From an uncultured Lachnospiraceae bacterium (lineage in GTDB: Bacteria; Bacillota; Clostridia; Lachnospirales; Lachnospiraceae), in NCBI GenBank assembly GCA_910584915.1, contig CAJUDM010000005.1, positions 62,001-126,000 on the forward strand: a DNA stretch of 64,000 nt, given 5' to 3'. How positions within the stretch are numbered: position 1 is the stretch's first letter; every line of letters begins with the position of its first letter. The notes beneath the pieces are model-generated. The model was not told where the DNA came from, searched no databases, and saw nothing but the letters and a program-made list of their open reading frames with translations. Shown piece after piece: positions 33,071 to 41,227 of this stretch. The translations under genes and the position numbers were made by a program.

Positions 33071-34057
33071 GTGAAAAATGAAATGAAACCCGCAACCATC
33101 AGCGATGTCGCCGCCTATGCAGGCGTTTCTACGGCAACAGTTTCACATGTGATAAACAAAACCCGCTTTGTCTCTGAAGCGACGACCAACAAGGTGAAAG
33201 AAGCTATTCATGCGCTTTCCTTTACCCCGAACGCTTCCGCAAGAAGCTTCAAAACCGGAAGACGGAACATTATCGGTTTTATCGCTCCCGATATCACCAA
33301 CTCCACCTTTTCTGTCATGGTGGACGAGATAGAAACCACCCTGCAAAAACAAAATTACAATCTGATCGTCACAAACACCAAAGAGAATAAATCAAAAGAA
33401 ATAAACGATCTGCGCACTTTGTCCTCCGGCCTGGTGGACGGCATTATTTTAGCCTCTACTCTGGAAGAATACTCTGATATAACAGCTAATCTCCCGAAGG
33501 GCTTTCCCCTCGTACTGATCGACCGGATTCCCCACAACAGTTATGCCGACTCGGTTCTTCTTGCAGACCGCAGTTCCATACAGAGCGGCGTCCTCTTTCT
33601 GATCCAAAAAGGATACCATCGTATCGGCTATATCTCCGGTTTAAAACGCCTCAGCACTACCCGGGAACGACTTAAGGCATATCGGGATATCCTGATAGAA
33701 AACGATATCTTTATCCCTGAACTCATAAAATACGCAAACAGTATGTCAAAGAGCGCCATCCGCTGTGCGCAGGAACTGGTGGAAGCCGGATGTGATGCGA
33801 TCATTGCCGGCAATAACATTATGACGATCGATACTATTAATTATGTACAAAATCACATGGCAAACGGTGGATCTCCCGTCTGCGTACTGGGCTACGAGGC
33901 AAATGAATTATATTCCTGGCTGCCCCGTCCCGGTTTCTTTGTATACCCGATCAGGGAAATCGGAAAAATGGCAGGAGAACAGATCATCAACAGAATCACC
34001 CACCCCGATTCTCCCATTCAGAAAATCACTGTCAACAGTTATTTCATGCCGTACTGA
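33071..34057 (+). CDS. LacI-family transcriptional regulator
   Basis: A 328-residue repressor. The N-terminal helix-turn-helix and hinge read TISDVAAYAGVSTATVSHVIN, and the effector domain is of the periplasmic-binding type (NIIGFIAPDITNSTFSVMVDEIE onward). It diverges from the ABC/esterase/radical-enzyme operon and very likely controls it through the TAAACGTTTA sites, with release on binding the imported sugar-like compound or a product. The start is either GTG 33071, which is close to AAGGA, or ATG 33083. Neither has ideal spacing. Confidence 0.94.
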   Translation: MKNEMKPATISDVAAYAGVSTATVSHVINKTRFVSEATTNKVKEAIHALSFTPNASARSFKTGRRNIIGFIAPDITNSTFSVMVDEIETTLQKQNYNLIVTNTKENKSKEINDLRTLSSGLVDGIILASTLEEYSDITANLPKGFPLVLIDRIPHNSYADSVLLADRSSIQSGVLFLIQKGYHRIGYISGLKRLSTTRERLKAYRDILIENDIFIPELIKYANSMSKSAIRCAQELVEAGCDAIIAGNNIMTIDTINYVQNHMANGGSPVCVLGYEANELYSWLPRPGFFVYPIREIGKMAGEQIINRITHPDSPIQKITVNSYFMPY

Positions 34058-34083
34058 CAGTATGCTGCAATATAAAACAACCT

Positions 34084-34126
34084 AAAAAAGGAAGGAACGC
34101 CGCACCAGGCATCTCCTTCCTTTTTA
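34084..34126. terminator. Bidirectional terminator after the LacI-family gene
   Basis: AAAAAGGAAGGA (34085-34096) pairs with TCCTTCCTTTTT (34114-34125) with a 17-base loop. It serves the convergent regulator and secreted-protein genes. Confidence 0.8.
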
Positions 34127-34158
34127 CACTTACCCCCCTGTCTGTAAAAGTCCTCCTT

Positions 34159-35088
34159 CTATTCTGTCGAAAACTCCACCAGCCATCTCCCCTCAGACTG
34201 TACGGACAGATAATAACTGTGTGAAGGATTCAGATACACATTTTTCTTCTTCCTCCCGTAAGTGCCCGCGCCGTTGGCGAGAAGCAGCCTTGTATCATCG
34301 TTCAGATCATAGAGCCAGACAATGTAATTCCCCTTTTCCGCCCAGTTCGCGCAGTACACATCGTGCGTCCCGTCGTCGCCCTTAAACCGCCCGGAAACCA
34401 TATTGCCTGCGCCGGACTGCGTCATCGTCGTAAAGTTCAACACCGGCGTCATCACGATCTGCCAGTGTCCTGTGGCAAGAATCTGCAAAGATGTGGCGTT
34501 TGTCCCTTTCTCAATGGTCGCGCTGCCCTCATAGGCGCCTGTTTTGTTGACAAGAACTTTCGACTCCCCAGCCGCATTGCTGTAAAGCAGCCCGAAATAC
34601 CCGTCCGCATCCGTGCTCACCACATGCACATCGTAGGGCACAGGCGGCATATTCAAACCGTGGATATTCATATTGCCATCTCCCTCATAGACATAACTGT
34701 CCGCCGCATCCTTATTCGTCACAAGGATCTGGCTTGCAACCGCCGGATTATCCTTCACAAAGACCGTCGCAACTGTCTCTCCGAGCGCCGTCCCTCTCTT
34801 GTACCGAAGCTGTGTATATCCCTTTGAATCAGTTTCCACCCACTCCACACTACAGATGTTCCCATCCGCCACAGATACCGCAAGAACAGTATCCTTCGGC
34901 AGATTCCTCGCCGCCACATTCATTTTCACTTCATCCGCCTGCGGGCTCAGCGATATCAGATCCGTGGAGATATCCACAAACGGAGCCTCCCCCTCCGCCC
35001 GCACCGTCTCCGCCGGCAAAACCGCACCTCCCGCCAGAAGCATCGCCGTCAGCACGACCGTCAGCACACTCTTCCCCGCTCTTCTCAT
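34159..35088 (-). CDS. Secreted protein with Ig-like N-terminal region, function unknown
   Basis: A 309-residue secreted protein. ATG 35088, with GAGGA upstream, starts a classic signal peptide (RRAGKSVLTVVLTAMLLAGG, then AVLPAETVRAEG with a likely cleavage after VRA). The first mature part, FVDISTDLISLSPQADEVKM, resembles bacterial Ig-like (Big) domains. The C-terminal half has repeated beta-strand patterns (TGAYEGSATIEKGTN, GRWLVEFSTE) as in small surface-binding modules. I recognise no enzyme motif. A longer reading upstream lacks a binding site. It follows the long inverted repeat at 35285-35416. Confidence 0.75.
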   Translation of the reverse strand: MRRAGKSVLTVVLTAMLLAGGAVLPAETVRAEGEAPFVDISTDLISLSPQADEVKMNVAARNLPKDTVLAVSVADGNICSVEWVETDSKGYTQLRYKRGTALGETVATVFVKDNPAVASQILVTNKDAADSYVYEGDGNMNIHGLNMPPVPYDVHVVSTDADGYFGLLYSNAAGESKVLVNKTGAYEGSATIEKGTNATSLQILATGHWQIVMTPVLNFTTMTQSGAGNMVSGRFKGDDGTHDVYCANWAEKGNYIVWLYDLNDDTRLLLANGAGTYGRKKKNVYLNPSHSYYLSVQSEGRWLVEFSTE

Positions 35089-35284
35089 GCTATCCTCATA
35101 CCCTGTCTTCCTTTTTTGTAATACGTTTAATATATTTTCTATACTTATCATATTTTCTATTTCTCTCAAACCTCTCCGATTTTTCATTTTATTTCTCCTT
35201 CTATTCCCATTTATTCGCTGAACGATCTCTTTCCCACTTTTGTACTGATATATTATATATTTAGTCTTATTCCGGTGCTGCTCA

Positions 35285-35416
35285 GCTCCGACAAGCGTCC
35301 GGGGTTTTCTGTCACTCTGCAGGAGGCAAGTAACTCTAAGCTTTCAGCAAATCTCCGAAAGCTTAGAGTTACTTGCCTACGAAGCCCGACAAGAAACCCC
35401 GGATACTTGTCGGAGC
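35285..35416. repeat. Long inverted repeat (132 bp, three-part stem)
   Basis: GCTCCGACAAG (35285-35295) pairs with 35406-35416. TCCGGGGTTT (35298-35307) pairs with 35394-35403. A perfect 21-bp stem, 35325-35345, pairs with 35357-35377 around an 11-base loop. Only one asymmetric internal region interrupts the stem. No gene is inside. It sits in the 353-base gap between two secreted-protein genes; the rest of this gap is AT-rich without visible features. It could be a palindromic mobile element remnant or a structured RNA, and there is no T run. Confidence 0.75.
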
Positions 35417-35441
35417 GTCCCGCCCTGAACAAATCCCCCGC

Positions 35442-37523
35442 CTATTTGAAAATCCCCAATATCTTATTCCAGAGATTCACAAACACCGCCTTGAACCTCC
35501 CCCACATACCGATATCTTCCCTCGGCACCTCGATATCCGTCACGTTGTCCGTCTCATCATCCGCCGTGATCTCCGCCGTCCTCATGATGATCTGAATGCT
35601 GTTCGGCGCTTCATTTTTGTCCGAAGTGAAAGAAGGGAAACTCTGTGTCACATCCAGATTCAGGAAATTGTGCTCCTCCTCTATCTCATCCAGTTCGCTG
35701 TCCACCGCGTCTTTCACCGTATTTTTCGCGTCCCGCATAATATCCACGCCGTCCGCTATGCCGACGCCGCTGTGCATCACGCCGGTGAGCCCGTTCAGCG
35801 TCAGCGTCAGGGAGGACGACAAGGTGTCTTCTGTCAGTTCCATTGTACTGCGGATGCTGGATAACGCCGCCTGCGTCGCGGAGATGGTCATCTCCGTGGC
35901 GCCGATCAGATCCGTCAACTGCGTGATCAGCGTCTGCACATCCTCCCGCACGGTCTCGTCCGTCCAGCTCGCCATGGAGTCCACGGTATTCATGACGCTG
36001 TTCGCCTTCTGCAGCAGTTCCTGGCTGTTGGAGATCAGGGCTTTTCCGGTGTCCCCCGCCTCCACGTTCAAATCCTCCAGTGTTTTTATGTATGCCGTAA
36101 GGAAAGCTTTTAAGCCGACGTCCGCCCCTGACGGATTCGTAATCTTAACGCTGCCCGCTGTAGCAGGATCATACCCCATACTTTTTATTGCCTCATCGAC
36201 ACCTGCTTTGATTGCCTGATGCTGCGGATCTGTAGAACCACCTGCCGCCGCGCTGTATGCCGCCGCTACATCGTTCACACCTATTCCCAGTTTCTCCGCT
36301 GCCGCCTGGAAAGCTGCCTGTTGTACGGTGAGATCACCTGCCGGTGTTACCCCCGGCGTTCCCGCGATCTGCTCTAGCTGCTCCACCTTCTCCTGATCAA
36401 ACGTCCCGTCCGCGATCTCGTTCAGCATTCCCAGGGAACCGTTCAGATTATCCAGGTTTGCGCTCATATCCGCTCCGAAGCTGCTGAGGTTACCGATGGT
36501 ATACATCATATCCGCCAGTCTGTCGATGGTCTCATCCAAATTGTCCTGATCCGCCTGCGTCTGGGTGTTGATGATCTCCAGATACGTCACCATATTTTCC
36601 AGAGAAGCGATCGCCGCATCCGCGTCCGCCTCCATGGACTCCCTGTTCTTATCGTAGATCTGGTGCGCCTCTTCCGCCCTCTTTAAGCCTTCCTCCACGC
36701 TTGCCAGGTCATCCCGCATCCCGTCGATATTGTCGAGGATCACATCAAACGCACCGTCCATGGCGTCCACGGAATCCTCCACCGTATCGCGGACCTCCCG
36801 CACATCGTTGACGATCTCCAGGGAGTCAAGCGTAGCCGGGACCACCATAAAGAAGACGCCCATACTCTCATAGTTGTTCGTGCCGATGTCCACCCGGAAC
36901 TCACTCTCCTCCCCGGGGAGCGATAAGAAGATCGCCGCCTTCTCCGTGCCCAGCGTCTGAAGCTGCGCTCCCGGCGCCTCGATGCTCAGCGTATCCTTCA
37001 TATCCACCATGGTCCCGCAGATCAGGATCATATTGTTTTTATAGTAATCGGCAATATCCTCCTTCGGCGTCACATGGATCAGGGTCGTCACAAGCCCCTC
37101 GGCGCCGCCGAGATCCTCCCCCCTCGCCTCCACACCGTTTAAACGGTAGGAGACATCGATATCCCAAGGCACCCTCGTCTTCAGGCTCTCGGACTTGCAC
37201 TCGTAATAAAAATACTGCTTATCCGTCTCCCCCAGTTCCCATGTCACTTTCCCGTCCTCCACGATCGGCTGCGTCCGGTCGCTCATATTGATGATCTCAT
37301 CGTACTCGCCGTAATCTTCGATGACGGTATTGCCGTTCAAAAAACAGCCCTTGACCACGCTGATATCGTCGATCTCCCCATAGTGGTCCATATTCACATA
37401 CATGGATTCGTCGACCTCCACCTTCGGCGCCTGTGCATGCAGCGGGGTACAGACCGCCCCTGTCATCATGATCACCGGCAAAACCGCCGCCGTTACCTTT
37501 CCAAATCTTCTATTTTTTCTCAT
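35442..37523 (-). CDS. Large secreted coiled-coil protein paired with the MMPL transporter
   Basis: A 693-residue exported protein. ATG 37523 follows AGGAGG at nine bases and starts a signal peptide (MRKNRRFGKVTAAVLPVIMM, then TGAVCTPLHAQA). The first 230 residues look like a beta-rich domain, followed by long helical repeats (EIVNDVREVRDTVEDSVDAM, EGLKRAEEAHQIYDKNRESM, IDRLADMMYTIGNLSSFGAD) that probably form coiled coils. The C-terminus ends in an amphipathic helix (GRFKAVFVNLWNKILGIFK). Its start lies inside the end of the MMPL gene, so the two are coupled. A periplasm-like adaptor or wall-spanning partner of the transporter is inferred; no named family is recognised. Confidence 0.8.
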   Translation of the reverse strand: MRKNRRFGKVTAAVLPVIMMTGAVCTPLHAQAPKVEVDESMYVNMDHYGEIDDISVVKGCFLNGNTVIEDYGEYDEIINMSDRTQPIVEDGKVTWELGETDKQYFYYECKSESLKTRVPWDIDVSYRLNGVEARGEDLGGAEGLVTTLIHVTPKEDIADYYKNNMILICGTMVDMKDTLSIEAPGAQLQTLGTEKAAIFLSLPGEESEFRVDIGTNNYESMGVFFMVVPATLDSLEIVNDVREVRDTVEDSVDAMDGAFDVILDNIDGMRDDLASVEEGLKRAEEAHQIYDKNRESMEADADAAIASLENMVTYLEIINTQTQADQDNLDETIDRLADMMYTIGNLSSFGADMSANLDNLNGSLGMLNEIADGTFDQEKVEQLEQIAGTPGVTPAGDLTVQQAAFQAAAEKLGIGVNDVAAAYSAAAGGSTDPQHQAIKAGVDEAIKSMGYDPATAGSVKITNPSGADVGLKAFLTAYIKTLEDLNVEAGDTGKALISNSQELLQKANSVMNTVDSMASWTDETVREDVQTLITQLTDLIGATEMTISATQAALSSIRSTMELTEDTLSSSLTLTLNGLTGVMHSGVGIADGVDIMRDAKNTVKDAVDSELDEIEEEHNFLNLDVTQSFPSFTSDKNEAPNSIQIIMRTAEITADDETDNVTDIEVPREDIGMWGRFKAVFVNLWNKILGIFK

Positions 37524-40131
37524 AGTCCGCATCCTCCTGCACTCCTTCGCTTTTCCCTGTTTCACGGTCTTCCTGCCGCAGAGCCTCTTCCATCTCCGTT
37601 TCACTGCCTTCCCGCCGCAGATCACCGTCTGTTTTCCGTCGAATATCCCCGGACTCCTCTTTCCGCTCTCCCGGCAGTTCCCCGATTTCTTTCCTGCCGG
37701 AATCCGCCTGTCCCGTCTCTTCCTCATCCCGGAACGTCTCCTGAAGCTCCATCTCCTTGCGCTTCTTCTCCTCCTGCAGCCTGTCAAGCTTCTCCTGTTT
37801 TTTCTGCTCTTTCATCTTCCGCGCGATGATCCTGTACTCTATCTTCTCAAGCCGCTTCACGATCAGGGAATCCTCTTTCTCCCGCTCCCTCAGCCTCTTT
37901 GCGATACGGCTCTCATCCTTTTGCTTCTTCTCCCGTCTCTTTTCCTTCTTCGCATCCACCTTTTCTTTCAGCCTTACCCGGATCTCCTTCTCCTTCATGA
38001 TCTGCTTGTCAAACATCGTCATCAGCCCCGGCACCGCCAGGAGCACGAAGCCCATGCTCAGGATGGCGCCGCGCCCCAGCATATGTCCGATATCTTTGAT
38101 CGCCTCCACGGAGACCACAAAGTAGATCGCATAGCCCGCGACGGTCAGTATCGTCCCCGATGTCAGGATGGAGAGCATACTCGCCTGCAGGGCGCCCAGC
38201 GCCGCCTTTTTCGGTTTCATCTTCTCCCTCCGGTCCAGATAATTGTTGATCAGAAGGATCGAGTAGTCCACCGTCGCGCCGAGCTGGATACAGCTCACCA
38301 CCACCATCGCCGCGAACATAAATACCTTGCCCTGCAGATAGGGGATCGCCAGATTGATGCAGATCGCCGCGCTGATCGGCACGATGGCAACCACCGCCAG
38401 AAGCAGTGACTGGAAGGCGACGATCACCACCAGCGCCACACCCACCAGCGAGAAGGCGTTGACCATGGCGTAGTCCGCGTCGCAGATCACCTTCAAGTCC
38501 TGTGTGGACGGCGTATTGCCCACCACGTAGGCATTCTCCGGATAGTAATCCTTCACGATTGCCTGGATCTCATCGGATGTCTCGAACGCCAGATCGCTCT
38601 CCGACTTCGTCTTGGTGAACACCAGCATCCTTGTATAATGCTCTTTTCTCAGAAGGTCCGTCACACTGGACGGCACGATCTGCTCCGGCACGCCCCGGGG
38701 CAGGATATCCGACAGCGCCGTCACGCTCCTGACATAGTCAAGCTCCTTCAGCTCTCCAGCCAGCTCCCGCTCCGTCACCGGCGAACCGTTGGGCACCAGC
38801 ACAAGATAGAGGTTGCTGCGCCCGAATTTGGACTCGATGAGCTGCTCATCGTCGTAGACCACCGTCCCCTCGCTGGCGCCCAGCGCGCTGTTTCCGTAGG
38901 TGTTGACATTGGAATTCTGCATCAGGTAAGTGGGCAGAAAGACGATGGCGATAAACACTACAACAACATAGCGGAGTTTAAATACCGCGCCCGCTGCCCG
39001 CTTGAAGGACGGCATGATGATCCTGTGCTGTGTCCTCTCGATCAGGGCGTCAAACCGCAGAATCAATGCCGGCATAAACAAAAGCACCGTCACGATACTG
39101 CTGATAATGCTCTTGCCCAGCACAAACCCCAGGTCCTGGCCGATCAGGAAATGCATGAAAAACAGTGCCATAAATCCCACAAAGGTAGTCATCCCGCTCG
39201 AGAGCACTGATACCGCCGCGTGCCGTATGGCGTTCGCCATCGCCTTCTCCTTGTCGGGCTCCTTCTCCTTCTCCCGCATAAATGTATGTAACAGGAAGAT
39301 CGAATAGTCGATGGAGATCGCAAGCTGCAGTACCGCCGCCACCGAATTGCTGATGAAGGAGATCTCCCCCCGCAGAATATTGCTTCCCATGTTGATCACG
39401 ATCGCCACGCCCATGACGATCAGAAACAGGAAGGGCTCCGCCCAGGAATCCGTCGTGGCGCACAGGATCAGAAAGATCAGTACGATGGCGATCGCCGTGA
39501 TGATCGCGATCTGCACATTCAGCGTCTCCTGCAAAGACTTGTTCTCCACCGCCGGGCCGCCGTAATGCCCCTTCTCACCGAGAATGGCGCTGATCTCATC
39601 GAGCGCCGCGCCGGTCAGCTCTGACGTATCCCCCTCCGTGAAGGTCACATCCATCACAGCGCAGTTGTCCCTGTAATAATCTGTCTGTCCCGCGATGTCG
39701 ATGAACTCTCCCGACATATAGACATCACTGCTGATCCAGGACACCATATCCACACCGTCCACATGTTCCATCATCTCCTGATAGAGCTGCGCCTCATAGG
39801 GCGTCACATTCTCGATCATGATCCGCGCCGTTCCGGGATAGCCGAACTCCTCCTCCATGATATTGATCGCCTTCTTGGACTCCATGTCATCCGGCAGATA
39901 CGATGTCAGGTCATAGTTGACATGAATAAAAGGGATACAGAAAGCGCAGATGACCGCCAGGATGATGAACCCTCTCATGATCTTCTCCCTGTGCCTGACA
40001 ATCCCCTCCGGCAGAGAAGTCTTTCCCTTTCTGAGATCCTCCAGCCGTTTCTCCCTGTTTTCCAGTTTTTCTTTTACCCTGCGCGCCGCCTCTTCCCGCG
40101 CCGCCCTGTTTTCCGCTTCCGATAACTTCAT
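37510..40131 (-). CDS. MMPL/RND-family transporter
   Basis: An 873-residue membrane transporter with the RND pattern: a first helix (residue about 55), a large outside loop, a cluster of five helices (from ITAIAIVLIFLILCATTDSW), a second helix-loop-cluster repeat (from VGVALVVIVAFQSLLLAVVA), and a very long charged cytoplasmic tail after about residue 705, rich in Lys, Glu and Arg. MMPL proteins export lipids or hydrophobic compounds using the proton gradient. Transport role is predicted and the substrate is unknown. Upstream lies a perfect TTGACA within an inverted repeat (40199-40251), and a TetR gene follows farther up. Confidence 0.92.
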   Translation of the reverse strand: MKLSEAENRAAREEAARRVKEKLENREKRLEDLRKGKTSLPEGIVRHREKIMRGFIILAVICAFCIPFIHVNYDLTSYLPDDMESKKAINIMEEEFGYPGTARIMIENVTPYEAQLYQEMMEHVDGVDMVSWISSDVYMSGEFIDIAGQTDYYRDNCAVMDVTFTEGDTSELTGAALDEISAILGEKGHYGGPAVENKSLQETLNVQIAIITAIAIVLIFLILCATTDSWAEPFLFLIVMGVAIVINMGSNILRGEISFISNSVAAVLQLAISIDYSIFLLHTFMREKEKEPDKEKAMANAIRHAAVSVLSSGMTTFVGFMALFFMHFLIGQDLGFVLGKSIISSIVTVLLFMPALILRFDALIERTQHRIIMPSFKRAAGAVFKLRYVVVVFIAIVFLPTYLMQNSNVNTYGNSALGASEGTVVYDDEQLIESKFGRSNLYLVLVPNGSPVTERELAGELKELDYVRSVTALSDILPRGVPEQIVPSSVTDLLRKEHYTRMLVFTKTKSESDLAFETSDEIQAIVKDYYPENAYVVGNTPSTQDLKVICDADYAMVNAFSLVGVALVVIVAFQSLLLAVVAIVPISAAICINLAIPYLQGKVFMFAAMVVVSCIQLGATVDYSILLINNYLDRREKMKPKKAALGALQASMLSILTSGTILTVAGYAIYFVVSVEAIKDIGHMLGRGAILSMGFVLLAVPGLMTMFDKQIMKEKEIRVRLKEKVDAKKEKRREKKQKDESRIAKRLREREKEDSLIVKRLEKIEYRIIARKMKEQKKQEKLDRLQEEKKRKEMELQETFRDEEETGQADSGRKEIGELPGERKEESGDIRRKTDGDLRREGSETEMEEALRQEDRETGKSEGVQEDADYEKK

Positions 40132-40198
40132 ATGCCGTTTTCACCTCTCAAATGCTTTTGTCATTTAACAAGATATCTCTTTCCCGCCCTCCTGTCTT

Positions 40199-40251
40199 TA
40201 GACAAAATGTCCCGTTTGTTCTGTTTTTTGTCAAACAGGCATTTTTGTCTA
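40199..40251. promoter_or_regulatory. Inverted repeat with -35 box, probable operator for the MMPL gene
   Basis: TAGACAAAATG...GTTTG (from 40199) is matched by the complement of the right arm, TAGACAAAAATG...GTTTG (from 40251), giving a near-perfect inverted repeat of about 20 bp per arm. A perfect minus-strand TTGACA (40234-40229) lies inside it, with a poor -10 17 bases on. This suits a site for the nearby TetR-family protein. It lies in the divergent gap between the MMPL gene and the small plus-strand ORF. Confidence 0.5.
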
Positions 40252-40321
40252 TTTCTCAAAGCGAAGTTGTCGGGTATGGTAGATGTACGGCAATCTGTCA
40301 TCAGAAAACGAGGGAAAAGAC

Positions 40322-40564
40322 ATGAGTTTAAATCAGAATATGAAAACATCTTTTTTTGAAATGCAGCTTGAGCACTTAAAACAGCGCAAAAAAGGCCTGC
40401 TCACCCAAAGGGCGGCAGACCATATTTTAAAAAACTATAAACGAATGTTCCATTTTGACAGCCCGATTTCCTTCACCAGGGAAAACTGCGATACGTTCAG
40501 GCTTCTTTTTTCGGAAGAATCTCCGGCAGAATTGGTGGAATGGATGGAATCTCTGTTTCTGTGA
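40322..40564 (+). CDS. Small orphan protein, 80 residues
   Basis: ATG 40322 follows GAGGG at about seven bases and opens an 80-residue frame (MSLNQNMKTSFFEMQLEHLK start) that is mostly helical, basic in the middle (QRAADHILKNYKRM) and acidic at the end (EESPAELVEWMESLF). It is on the opposite strand to its neighbours, and its last 68 bases overlap the end of the TetR gene tail to tail. No family is recognised. The good start context argues for a gene; the overlap argues for caution. Confidence 0.45.
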   Translation: MSLNQNMKTSFFEMQLEHLKQRKKGLLTQRAADHILKNYKRMFHFDSPISFTRENCDTFRLLFSEESPAELVEWMESLFL

Positions 40565-41132
40565 GCGCATCATTTTTATACTGATATATGTAGTAAGATA
40601 GCCTTTCAATATTTTCCACCAGCTCTTTCATATTTTCGGCGAGGGCTTTTTCATCCGCCCTCATGCCTCCCATCGCCCACTCGATCACCACGCCCGTCAG
40701 GCCGTAGGCAAATATCTTGGAGGCAAGCCGCTTTTTCTCAGGGGTAAGCTGCTTTCGCACATCCAGATCCTCCACCGCTGTCTCAAACAGCGTAGTCGAC
40801 ATCTTCAGCAGATACTCCTCAAAAAAGTTGTTGGAACACTTGATCGTATTCATGTAGAACGCCTTGTTCCTGCGCATGATCTGCAGCAGTTCACAGAGCT
40901 TTTCATCCCAGTTTCCGAAAGAAATATCAGCGGTCAGCGGCACAAAGGTTTCATTGTAATAGATCCAGTCCAGAAGCTCGTACTTATCGCTGAAATGATA
41001 GTAAAAGGTCTGCCGGTTCACGCCGCACTCCTTCACGATATCCCCCACCGTCACATGCTCAAAAAGTTTCTCGGAAGCCAGTCTTTTCAGGCTCTCCGCC
41101 AGCTCTCTCTTTGTGATGTTCGCGTTTGCCAT
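40497..41132 (-). CDS. TetR-family transcriptional regulator
   Basis: A 211-residue regulator. The N-terminal helix-turn-helix is HVTVGDIVKECGVNRQTFYYHF (DNA recognition around residues 24-45), followed by DKYELLDWIYYNE, which resembles the DhaS-like branch. A C-terminal helical ligand domain includes FAYGLTGVVIEWAMGGMRAD. ATG 41132 with GGAGAG is chosen. The MMPL gene downstream is the natural target through the repeat at 40199-40251, although the small plus-strand ORF lies between them. Confidence 0.88.
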   Translation of the reverse strand: MANANITKRELAESLKRLASEKLFEHVTVGDIVKECGVNRQTFYYHFSDKYELLDWIYYNETFVPLTADISFGNWDEKLCELLQIMRRNKAFYMNTIKCSNNFFEEYLLKMSTTLFETAVEDLDVRKQLTPEKKRLASKIFAYGLTGVVIEWAMGGMRADEKALAENMKELVENIERLSYYIYQYKNDALTETEIPSIPPILPEILPKKEA

Positions 41133-41227
41133 CTCTCCTGTCCCTTTCTGTACCGCGCATTTCATTGCAGGTGTTATTTATCGCGGCTGTTTTTTGTCCC
41201 TATCCTGTCGTCTGCCATCACTGAATT

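Noticed and set aside
24917..34057. Bacterial microcompartment locus
   Set aside because: No shell protein, aldehyde dehydrogenase or encapsulation-type N-terminal extension is present.
37524..37787. 88-residue N-terminal extension of the secreted coiled-coil protein
   Set aside because: It reads through the MMPL coding region in another frame and has Arg/Lys-rich junk composition; the signal peptide begins at 37523.
37402..38409. Plus-strand open frame (335 codons)
   Set aside because: Antisense to the MMPL tail, whose Lys/Glu-rich codons produce Leu/Phe-rich open frames on the other strand.
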